From NCBI RefSeq assembly GCF_030384665.1, contig NC_083674.1, positions 1,054,001 through 1,118,000 of the forward strand: a stretch of 64,000 nt of DNA. Reading direction: 5' to 3'. Shown one piece after another: positions 17,248 through 25,332 of the stretch (positions are counted from its first letter, which is position 1; the number at the start of each line of letters is the position of its first letter). Source of the DNA: Lodderomyces elongisporus. Its lineage: Eukaryota > Ascomycota > Pichiomycetes > Serinales > Debaryomycetaceae. Position numbers and translations under genes: made by a program. Under the pieces are notes generated by a model, which saw only the letters and a list, made by a program, of their open reading frames with translations, made no database searches and was not told the origin of the DNA.

Positions 17248-19668
17248 TTATTTTCCTTCGTACAGTGCTGGATCCACATCAAATTCTTTCCCCTTTTTAA
17301 TATATTCCCTCGATTTCTCCATCTTGGAAGCCATAATCTCTACCGAACGCAACCCATCGTCAAACTCCTCTTCGTCAACTCCAGTAATCTTTTTCCAGTT
17401 TTGCTTCTTTTGCTCCTTCAAAAATGTCTTCTTTTGAGTCTTGTACAACATCTCCAATTTGGCCTTCACTTCGGGCGACACAACGGTTCTCTTTATAAAA
17501 GTCTTTCTTCCCAAAGCCCATTGATCCCCAAGCTGAGCCTTCCTGGCATCATGGTAAACTTGCTTACCAAGAGACTTGGGAATCTGCCAAAGCTCAATAT
17601 CCCCCTCATTAGAACAAACAGTCATCTTGACATTTCGCTTAATTTTGGAAGGATGATCAACAATCCGAGGCCAGAAATCAATGTCATCAGTGTCAACTGG
17701 TGAATTGTCGTTATTACTATATTCTCTCAAATTATCAATCTTATCAAGCGTCTCTTGATCATTTAAACTCCTTTCAGCAATCAAATACGAATAAGAACCA
17801 TCTTCGGTGTTTCTACCACCAGGTCTTCCTGTACCCGCAAGTTTCTTCAACTCACCACGACTAACGGTACCAATACCATCATGTGCTGTCTTGTCCCATT
17901 TTGTAGCAAGCATCTTGCCCTTTTTCAACTCCATTGTATAATCCGGCCTCTCAACTGTTTTCGAAAACGAACAGAAATTGAGTCTATGTTTATGCGATGG
18001 AATCTTAAAAAATTTAGGATCGCCCAATTGCAAAGGACATGTCCTATGGTGCGGACATGGTGCAAGAATCTTGATGTGATAATCAATCTTGTCGTACATT
18101 TCCTCCAATGGAGTATGAGGTTCAAAAATCTCAAAATTCTCACCATCATCTTCTTCGTCAAACCTCAACTCTTCTTCGCTAACTTTCCCGAATTTAGAGT
18201 CAAGAACATTTTCCAAATTCTCACCCTGTTCTCTCAATTCTTTTTCTTTTTCTTCTTCTTCTTCTTTTTCTAATTTAGCAAGCATCTCTTTTTCAAACTC
18301 GATATCCTCATCGGTAACAAGAAGACTCTCCTTCTTTAATTTCTGTGGTTTTCCCAAAGACCCTTTAATATACGGGCGAGGAATCTTACCCAACTCTTGG
18401 GGAAACCTCTCAGGACGAATCATAACTTGTCTTGCTCTAGCAACAGTTTCAAAACCAACTGCATTACCACGTTCTACAATAAGAAGATGACCACCAGGTG
18501 CCAAGAGCCTCAAAATCATTCGCAAATTCTCATCAACATCCTTTGGAAAGTTGTATTCTTTTGAAAGTAACGAATGATGCACCATAATAAGATCGTATTG
18601 TTTATTTGTAGGTATAGTATCCCTCAAAGTTGTCCTAATATTGATCTTGGTCGAGTCTATGGGACCAAGATATTTCTCTTCCTTGATTTTCTTTGAATCC
18701 TTTTTCTGTTTCTTCTCCTTCTCCTTGATCATCATCTTCTTCTCGTGAATGTCTTTTCCCAATTGCTTTTCCTCTACTCCAAAAGACACCGAGTCTTCAG
18801 CAATTTTTGCCTTGTTTTGTTCTCCTTCCTCACCAGGTTCAATCTCCAGTTCTTCAAAATCTTCTGCAGTATTTTCATTCAACTGACGAGACAAGATAAT
18901 CTTTGCATTCTTTTTCATTTGACTGTTTCTTCGCCCAATAACATACGCAGTTTTTTCTTCAGGAATCCACTGATCGCCCATCACATCATTCAAAGCTACC
19001 ATACCCGTGGCTGGGCCGTATCCTATATCCAAAACTCTTTGCGGATTGAACTTGTCCTTACCCACCCGTTTTTGAAGTTCTAAAATAACTTGTTTGATAT
19101 GGCTGAAATCTTGGAGAAATAACGCTGCAATGTACGCATTACACTCCGTTTCTGACAGCGGACTTTGTTGAATTTGGTTCTTGTTAAGATCTTTGAAAAC
19201 AGCTACAACTTGTTGTCGAAGCCTCGAAGGGAGAGTGGTAACTAATATGTTATTCTGTATCACTTCCGCAATAGCCTTCGGTAGTCTTTCAACAGAATGA
19301 TCGATTTTGCCTAGTAGTGTTTTGGGGTCTAATCTTGCCTCTGTTGCATTTTCACCATGTATAAGTGAACCATCAGGATTTCTAAAAGGTGATTCGCCAA
19401 GTATTTCATCGTTATCTTTTTCAGTTGTCAAGTTTTCAGAGTGGTTTTGTATCTGATCTGCCGGTATATACTTCCTCACAATATCCTTACTCAGACGTTC
19501 TTCTACTTTGAGGAAATCAAAATCAAACTCTTCTTTTTGCAGCTGGTGATGATGATGATGATGATGTTGCGCGTTGTGTAGTAGCACCCGAGATACTGCA
19601 ATATGCCTCCGCAGTACTAGCGATGATGCTGATAGTCTATTGTGTGCAAGTATGTGCTTTCTCAACAT
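17248..19668 (-). CDS. RSM22: Mitochondrial small-ribosomal-subunit methyltransferase-like protein Rsm22
   Basis: Rsm22/METTL17-family factor associated with assembly of the mitochondrial small ribosomal subunit. The 806-residue frame starts at an ATG at 19668. The N-terminus is basic (MLRKHILAHNRL...RRHIAV) like a presequence and includes a run of His. The SAM-binding motif VLDIGYGPATG is at about residues 212-222. A post-motif block (LRLLAPGGHLLIVERG) and the Cys cluster CPHHRTCPL followed by LNFCSFSK match the family, whose Cys residues bind an iron-sulfur cluster. Two Lys/Glu-rich insertions (about 270-345 and 445-500) make it longer than the roughly 630-residue S. cerevisiae protein. It is divergent from a MICOS gene, so two mitochondrial genes share one 560-bp promoter region. 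Confidence 0.93.
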   Translation of the reverse strand: MLRKHILAHNRLSASSLVLRRHIAVSRVLLHNAQHHHHHHHQLQKEEFDFDFLKVEERLSKDIVRKYIPADQIQNHSENLTTEKDNDEILGESPFRNPDGSLIHGENATEARLDPKTLLGKIDHSVERLPKAIAEVIQNNILVTTLPSRLRQQVVAVFKDLNKNQIQQSPLSETECNAYIAALFLQDFSHIKQVILELQKRVGKDKFNPQRVLDIGYGPATGMVALNDVMGDQWIPEEKTAYVIGRRNSQMKKNAKIILSRQLNENTAEDFEELEIEPGEEGEQNKAKIAEDSVSFGVEEKQLGKDIHEKKMMIKEKEKKQKKDSKKIKEEKYLGPIDSTKINIRTTLRDTIPTNKQYDLIMVHHSLLSKEYNFPKDVDENLRMILRLLAPGGHLLIVERGNAVGFETVARARQVMIRPERFPQELGKIPRPYIKGSLGKPQKLKKESLLVTDEDIEFEKEMLAKLEKEEEEEKEKELREQGENLENVLDSKFGKVSEEELRFDEEDDGENFEIFEPHTPLEEMYDKIDYHIKILAPCPHHRTCPLQLGDPKFFKIPSHKHRLNFCSFSKTVERPDYTMELKKGKMLATKWDKTAHDGIGTVSRGELKKLAGTGRPGGRNTEDGSYSYLIAERSLNDQETLDKIDNLREYSNNDNSPVDTDDIDFWPRIVDHPSKIKRNVKMTVCSNEGDIELWQIPKSLGKQVYHDARKAQLGDQWALGRKTFIKRTVVSPEVKAKLEMLYKTQKKTFLKEQKKQNWKKITGVDEEEFDDGLRSVEIMASKMEKSREYIKKGKEFDVDPALYEGK

Positions 19669-19922
19669 TGGATGTGGTTAATGGGGAGCGGAAAGGGTGA
19701 TGGTTGCAAATGATTCACAGCGATAAGAGAGATGAGTTTTAAATAGTGCAATGCAATCTACACTCTATACGCATTTCTCTCTCCTTTGTTTAAATTTTTA
19801 TTTTCTCAAAATTTTTCTTTCCAACCAAACAAACTGATAGAAATAATAAGTCGCAAAAATTTTTATCTTTTTATTTTTTTTATAATTTTTTTTGATTTAA
19901 GGGAAAAAGATCAGGAGAAAAT

Positions 19923-19963
<41 letters not shown>

Positions 19964-20228
19964 TGAAAAGTATACAAATGAAGTTTCAACAGTGAGGATT
20001 ATCCAACGAATACAATTGATAATACTAACTACAAAAGCAAACTCGTTCCATCTTTCCGGTATTCATATCAAAAAAGATACGAAAAAGAACAGAGCAAAAA
20101 AAAAATAAAAGACAATATCAACGACTACAACAATCATAGCAGCTAGAGCGACGACATCGACAACAACTACTCATACTATTACTAAAACATCAATTCTTTT
20201 TTTATTTTTTTATTTATTTCAGATATAA
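19669..20228. other. Divergent promoter region RSM22 / MICOS subunit
   Basis: It contains a (GA) microsatellite at 19924-19961 and A-rich leaders. Just before the plus-strand ATG there is a TTACTAAAA word, a T-rich stretch and CAG at 20220-20222, resembling an intron 3' end. No matching donor was found. Confidence 0.5.
19924..19961. repeat. (GA)n microsatellite
   Basis: About 18 GA units between two divergent mitochondrial genes. Confidence 0.85.
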
Positions 20229-20966
20229 ATGTTCAAGTTTGTTGGTTACGCTACCCCAATTGTAGCAGCTGCAGCTGCAGTTTCAACTCGTTCAAATACC
20301 ATATACAATGAATCGAATCGTCGATTCTATGAAGATGATGTCACTGCGGCTCATATTCCAGGGACTGTAGTAGCAGCACCAGCGTCTGAAATTGCATCTC
20401 TTGGGGAAAACAGAATCGTGGATGGTATTTCAGTGCGCTCAACTCCAACTACAGAGATTTTTTTCAAGACAATTAGGTTCCATGCTGTTGGCAACTGGAC
20501 CAGATTCAACCACTGGGTGAATCAAAAATACACTACTTTCAATGATACTGAGCGGTATGTTGCAAGTACGGTGAGCGATTTACATTACAAGAGAGAAGAC
20601 CTTTTACCCAATGGGATCTATGTCGTGATAGCAATCTTATCGGGGACAATTGCTGCAAGACCTCGTGGTATCCTTGCCAAAGTCGCATTTCCCACAATAT
20701 TTGGATTGGCTGCTTTCAAGTACTTTTTACCAAAAACATTTGAAAACACACGCGAATTTGCATGGAGTTTGGAACAAAAAAATCTTCCCGAAGTTGCAAG
20801 ACAACAAGAAAATGCATACCACAGTGCAGTGGGACTTGCCAAGGCTATTGAGGAAGGAACAGAACACAGTGTAAAGCGTGTAGAGGAAGGCGCGGCTACC
20901 GTGAGAAGGTCAATAGCTGGAATCACTGGATTGAATCTTGATGAAGAAGTATCCAAAAAGAAATAG
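20229..20966 (+). CDS. MICOS complex subunit, Mic26/Mic27 (apolipoprotein O) family
   Basis: Inner mitochondrial membrane protein of the complex that shapes cristae junctions. The 245-residue frame starts with MFKFVGYATPIVAAAAAVSTRSN, a hydrophobic, positively charged N-terminus suited to mitochondrial targeting. The family core is NDTERYVASTVSDLHYKREDLLPNG at about residues 105-129. Two hydrophobic segments follow (about 130-142 and 152-167) with a short basic loop, ARPRG, then LAAFKYFLP. This hairpin is typical of the apolipoprotein O-like family. The C-terminal third is a charged amphipathic helix (AIEEGTEHSVKRVEEGAA). I cannot decide between Mic26 and Mic27. A 5' UTR intron is possible but unproven. 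Confidence 0.72.
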   Translation: MFKFVGYATPIVAAAAAVSTRSNTIYNESNRRFYEDDVTAAHIPGTVVAAPASEIASLGENRIVDGISVRSTPTTEIFFKTIRFHAVGNWTRFNHWVNQKYTTFNDTERYVASTVSDLHYKREDLLPNGIYVVIAILSGTIAARPRGILAKVAFPTIFGLAAFKYFLPKTFENTREFAWSLEQKNLPEVARQQENAYHSAVGLAKAIEEGTEHSVKRVEEGAATVRRSIAGITGLNLDEEVSKKK

Positions 20967-21594
20967 AAATAGAGAGGGAGAGTAAAAGACAATTTCGAAA
21001 GAAATATATAAAATGAAATAAAAAAAAAAATTAAGACATTCTGTACATTCTGTACATTCTATACATTTGGTACACCTCTTGCACTTTAAACTGTATTTTG
21101 TGATAGCTTTGGCCCTTCCCCTCCTTTTGAGCATATTGGTTTTTTACTTTCAAAGTTTTTTTTTTTTTTTTTTGGTTCTTTTTTTTTCTGGGTTTTTCTA
21201 TTTGTCTTGAATCCTCCTTCTTGACCTCTCTCTCGCTTATGGCTGCGAAAAAAAAAGAGACATAACTGAAAAAGAAATAACTCCCCCCCCCCCTCCCCCC
21301 GAAAAAATATAAGACTGTTTGTGTTTCCCGCTTACTTGTGTGTTTTATGGGATTTCATTGAAAAGACTCCTTTGTAACATAACAGAGGAATCAAAAGAAT
21401 TTTATTATGTCTCTATTTTTCTTTTCTTCACATATTATTTAGTTAAAGTTGAAAAGACTATTTTGTTACTTTTGAGTGGTCACAGTTTTATTTTTACTTT
21501 TACTTTTACTTTTACTTTTACTTTTACTTTTACTTTTACTTTTACTTTTACTTTTACTTTTACTTTTACTGTTACTTTATTCACCATCACGATT
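20967..21594. other. Intergenic region upstream of the 21595 gene
   Basis: It contains T runs, a C9-TCCCCCC tract at about 21284-21300 and the TTTTAC hexamer repeat described separately. The frame of the next gene is open back to 21319 but has no ATG there, so this is leader rather than coding sequence. Confidence 0.6.
21489..21570 (+). repeat. Hexanucleotide repeat (TTTTAC)n
   Basis: About 13 units ending 25 bp before the ATG of the following gene, so probably in its 5' UTR or core promoter. Confidence 0.9.
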
Positions 21595-22986
21595 ATGAGT
21601 GACAGGCGCCTAGCAACCGCTTTGCAGAAAGTGCTTGACATGTTCACATCATTGTCTGGTCTAGGTGCAGCCGCTGTACTTCCACTGCACAATGATGATT
21701 GCACAATAACAAATGAAGCGCCAACTAATAAAGTTAACAAAGTATCGGCGCAAAGTTTACAGCTGAAGGTTAATAAGCTCTTGAAATTAAACAATACAAC
21801 TAGAAAGTATGAACTGGCTTTAACAAATGATATTGCTCTTTGGCTGGATTCAATTCTTAATCAAGAATGCTCACAATTTATCAAAGATTTCAACCAGTTA
21901 TTATTGAGCCAGTTATTTGCTAATACACAATTAACTCAGAGGATGGAAAAGATTAAACTAAGTTTATCCTTTGTTAATGAGCGGGAGAGGAAGCAGCAAA
22001 ACCTATTGGCGACTAGATACAAGTTGGAAAAACAGTTCAGAGATAGTAGGAGTAAATATGGACCCGATGCATCATCAACAATCCTTATTAAAGAAAAATT
22101 AGAAGAGATTGAGTGCAATTTGCAGGTCGTTGAGCAGCAATATATAAGGTCAATTTTGAATGACCTTCGAGAGAGTTTGATGGAATATATTTACACCTTG
22201 AATGCAGCATCACGAAAGCTTAAAATGAACAGTGATGACTGTATGGACAACTTTAACGCAATCGAACATGGATATGGAAACATAGCTAGCGGCATAGGCA
22301 ATAATTTACGGGACATTGAGATTGCTAGAGTATCCCCTGAAAAGTATGCCAGGCTCTCAGATGCAACAGAAGCAATACCAAAAGAAACACATTCAAATTC
22401 AAATTCAAATGCAAATACAAATGCAAATGCAAATTCAAATGCAAATGCAAATGCACTATTAAATACAGATATAAATATCAAGCGTCCCAAGCGTAAACCT
22501 CCACCTCCGTTCACGGAAGCGGAGCTTATCAAATTGCGTGATTATGACTTACCTACTCCACAGTCCATGTGCAATGATTGTAAGAAAGCGATTCCGTGTA
22601 TACATACTGAAGGCGCATCTCATCAAAGTTTGAAACCACAGAAGGCTCAATTTCAGCAGCGTTTACAATCACAATCACAATCACAGTTATCGAAACATGT
22701 TGACCCACAAATTCATCAGCAAGACGAGCAACGTCTTCCATATAGCCCTACGCAACCACTTCCACCAAACGGTTCACAACCCAAACAGATTTTGAATGGT
22801 ACTTTTCGTCAGCAACACATGCAAGGTATAGGTCATGATTTAGAAAGTAAGGGTTTTATGATGAAAGAGTTTAACCATAGCTTGGACGAAAATGAGTATG
22901 GCGATGCAATTTTCCAGCAACAGCAACACAATAATCATCCACATCAGTTTAGGGATATTTCAATGATTAGTGATCACTGGAACTAA
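21595..22986 (+). CDS. Unrecognised coiled-coil (BAR-like) protein with C-terminal Cys/His motif (463 aa)
   Basis: I do not recognise the gene. The ATG at 21595 is the only in-frame ATG before the ordered region. Residues 1-60 resemble a short helix (RRLATALQKVLDMFTSL). About 95-220 is a long charged helical region (RMEKIKLSLSFVNERERKQQ, then KLEKQFRDSRSKYGPDAS, EKLEEIECNLQVVEQQYIR, LRESLMEYIYTLNAASRKL), reminiscent of BAR-type membrane-curving domains. An Asn/Ser/Ala hexamer-encoded repeat follows (about 265-285). Then comes RPKRKPPPPF and the motif CNDCKKAIPCIH (C326, C329, C335, H337), which could hold a metal ion. The tail is Gln-rich. There is no membrane segment. The BAR suggestion rests only on helix pattern. 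Confidence 0.75.
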   Translation: MSDRRLATALQKVLDMFTSLSGLGAAAVLPLHNDDCTITNEAPTNKVNKVSAQSLQLKVNKLLKLNNTTRKYELALTNDIALWLDSILNQECSQFIKDFNQLLLSQLFANTQLTQRMEKIKLSLSFVNERERKQQNLLATRYKLEKQFRDSRSKYGPDASSTILIKEKLEEIECNLQVVEQQYIRSILNDLRESLMEYIYTLNAASRKLKMNSDDCMDNFNAIEHGYGNIASGIGNNLRDIEIARVSPEKYARLSDATEAIPKETHSNSNSNANTNANANSNANANALLNTDINIKRPKRKPPPPFTEAELIKLRDYDLPTPQSMCNDCKKAIPCIHTEGASHQSLKPQKAQFQQRLQSQSQSQLSKHVDPQIHQQDEQRLPYSPTQPLPPNGSQPKQILNGTFRQQHMQGIGHDLESKGFMMKEFNHSLDENEYGDAIFQQQQHNNHPHQFRDISMISDHWN

Positions 22987-23338
22987 ACTGAATTTCGTAG
23001 CTTAAATATGCTAAATATGCTAAATACGCTAAATATTCTCCTATTAAATACAGTACTTGATATCAAATAAAAAAAGAGAAAAACTAAAAAAAAAAAAAAT
23101 AAAATAATTTAAACATGAAAAACTTATGTTTATACTCGACTGTCAAGCCCTTGCTTTCTATAATAAACTGAAAAAAAGAAAATATAAAAATAAATGTAAA
23201 ATACAAAAGACACTTTATATACATTTGTTACAAACTGTTCGTTCGTTCCTTTGTTCGTCTGTCTCTTCCTTTTATTCTTATTTTCAAATTTCATATTTGT
23301 TGTCCTACAATATTCTTCATTTTTTCGTCAACAATTTT
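22987..23338. other. Convergent intergenic region
   Basis: The 3' ends of the coiled-coil gene and MTM1 face each other here. Short CTAAATA(T/C)G repeats occur near 23005-23035. No gene was seen. Confidence 0.6.
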
Positions 23339-24538
23339 TCATCCATCTCTACTATTCAAATTCCCATTCTTGAAAAACTTTTTACCAATCTCATATGAAG
23401 ATATCATAATGGCGCAAGCTGGTGCAATCTTCATCACTCTTGGACCAAACCCAGCATATAAAGCACCCACACCTTCCTTTCTGTATATGTCAGCCAAAAA
23501 TCTGAACATGCTTGGTCTTTTCACACGTCTATTTCCTTCGCGACTAACACTTTCATCATCTGTTGTAATTTGAAGTCTAGTTTTCCCCACATCGAATGGA
23601 TTGGTGAAAAAAGCGGCAATGGATCCAGAAATGGACCCCGATAGAAACGAAGTGGTAAACACCTTCCAATCTTCATGACCTTCAGCTGATGTTTTGGAAT
23701 TATTGTTAAAGTCAACTTTCAACAATTCGGATATCCCACGCTTTAAATGCTCATAAGAAAACCAATATATTCCAGAGAACGGTACGTCTCTCCAAAGTGT
23801 AATGCCCAAACCCTTAAACAATGTGCCAGCTCCATTCTTTTGCATCAAGGTCATTGAGTCTTTCAAAAGGTGGCGCATTACGCCAGACGACTCTTTAGAA
23901 TCTGCTGGAATGGACTGCAATCTCGTTTTTATCAACTCTACCGGAGCGACAAATGTAGCTGACATACACCTTGCCAAGGCACCACAAAGCAATGGATTAA
24001 AAGTATAGCCTCCAAAAGGCGAGTGATCTCGAAGGTACTCATACCCAGTGAAGTATATAATATTTGACGGAACAGCCATGAGTAAAGTCAATGACAACCC
24101 TCGCCATAACGTGGTAATACCTTCATGCTTACTGATAGTGGCAAATCCTTGGAACGTGGATGAAATACGAGTACAATTTTCAGCTCCCGGATTGCAGTAA
24201 TGATTGTGGATCCAAAATAGTTCAGGTGATGATGTAGCAAGCTTTGTTGCAGAAGATGCGAGTGTTGGTGATGATGATGGTGATGATGATGTTATAAGAG
24301 ACGATGTTGCCGAGGAAGGTATTTTCATCCCTACAGGCTTTATACTCGATGTAGGAAACTCTTTAGGAAACTCTTGAGGAAAATGTTTTTGACAACAAGG
24401 TTCATTTTGCGGTAGAATCTCTTGCTGTTGTATTCTTATCCTTATCACGTCAAATGGCGTAACCACCAATGAAGTGATTAAACTTCCTGAGCAAGCACTA
24501 ATCATTCGCTGCGTTATCGAGATTTGCTCATCGCTCAT
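23339..24538 (-). CDS. MTM1: Mitochondrial carrier Mtm1 (SLC25A39/40 family)
   Basis: Inner-membrane carrier linked in yeast to manganese and iron handling, Sod2 activation and, in the human homologues, mitochondrial glutathione import. Three mitochondrial-carrier repeats are present. The first has TPFDVIRIRIQQQ, the second has PVELIKTRLQS and the third NPFDVGKTRLQI, matching the P-x-D/E-x-x-K/R signature. MSDEQISITQRM at 24538 matches the known Mtm1 start. The frame remains open for 54 more codons to an ATG at 24700. That extension (MFLKAIKTN...RRYIKQGKTLT) could be translated, but carriers seldom need one. A long Ser/Thr/Pro insertion, including SSSPSSSPT, follows repeat 1, part of it with the CNPGAENC segment. 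From 24538 the length is 399 residues. Confidence 0.92.
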   Translation of the reverse strand: MSDEQISITQRMISACSGSLITSLVVTPFDVIRIRIQQQEILPQNEPCCQKHFPQEFPKEFPTSSIKPVGMKIPSSATSSLITSSSPSSSPTLASSATKLATSSPELFWIHNHYCNPGAENCTRISSTFQGFATISKHEGITTLWRGLSLTLLMAVPSNIIYFTGYEYLRDHSPFGGYTFNPLLCGALARCMSATFVAPVELIKTRLQSIPADSKESSGVMRHLLKDSMTLMQKNGAGTLFKGLGITLWRDVPFSGIYWFSYEHLKRGISELLKVDFNNNSKTSAEGHEDWKVFTTSFLSGSISGSIAAFFTNPFDVGKTRLQITTDDESVSREGNRRVKRPSMFRFLADIYRKEGVGALYAGFGPRVMKIAPACAIMISSYEIGKKFFKNGNLNSRDG

Positions 24539-24700
24539 CGTAAGCGTTTTTCCTTGTTTGATATATCTTCTGGTTGTAATCGCAGCAGTAGCAATGGATG
24601 CAATACTAGTGAAGGAGCCCTCAGAGTTAAATGCTGATAGATTGTGCACAGTTTGGTCCAGGTGGTTAGACTCGTTAGTTTTAATTGCTTTTAAGAACAT

Positions 24701-25332
24701 GGTAATGACGCACAGCTAACAAGTAATTTTTCAAATCGGGGAAATATTCGGGTGAGGTTTCCGAGGGGGAAAAGTTAAAAGGAAAAAAAAAAAAACAAAA
24801 AACAAATATCAATAAAATAATACAACAAGAAAGAAAAGAGGGAAAAAGAAAAAAGACAAACAAAAAGAAAAAAAAAACAAAAGTAATACCTTCTAAAGCA
24901 TTGATAAAGGTATCTTTGAGGTATATGGAGACAATTTATAGAAAAAAAGAAAGTAAGACTTGAAAAATCAAGAGGTTATTAAGGTGAAAAAAATTGAAAT
25001 AATAGTTTGTAAAAAGCTTAAGAAAAATACGTCTCTATTAAAAAAAAAGAAAAAAAAAAAAAGAAAATAAAATGCGTTAAAGACCGTACATCGCTCGGTA
25101 TGTTTAACCCTCTTTGTAAGTGACGGGTCGCAGCAACAACGCCTTCAAAAGGTTTCCCGAAGTGCAATGTGCGAAGTGCGGGAGAAGGAATTACACAAAG
25201 CCACATTGCTGATTGTTTTATAAATATAATATGTTTTAGCGAAATAAAAAATATTACATGCCATTGTCTTCTTTCCTTTTTTTTTTTCAAATGTATTATT
25301 GTCTATGAAAGTTTTATAGTATATGGCTCATA
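24701..25332. other. Region between MTM1 and the KOG1 3' end
   Basis: Both genes are on the minus strand, so this is the MTM1 promoter. A-rich tracts alternate with a complex segment at about 25075-25215. No gene was called. Confidence 0.55.
25075..25215. other. Sequence-complex non-coding island (unassigned)
   Basis: About 140 bp of near-balanced composition lie between A-rich runs. It contains CCG and CGG half-sites (ACCGTACATCGCTCGGTATG at about 25083-25102), TTAACCCTC and repeated AAGTGC words. It is about 370-680 bp upstream of the MTM1 start. It may be a promoter element block or a small RNA gene; nothing decides. Confidence 0.3.

Noticed and set aside
21319..21594. Upstream extension of the coiled-coil protein through the TTTTAC repeat
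   Set aside because: It starts at TTG and contains no ATG before 21595.
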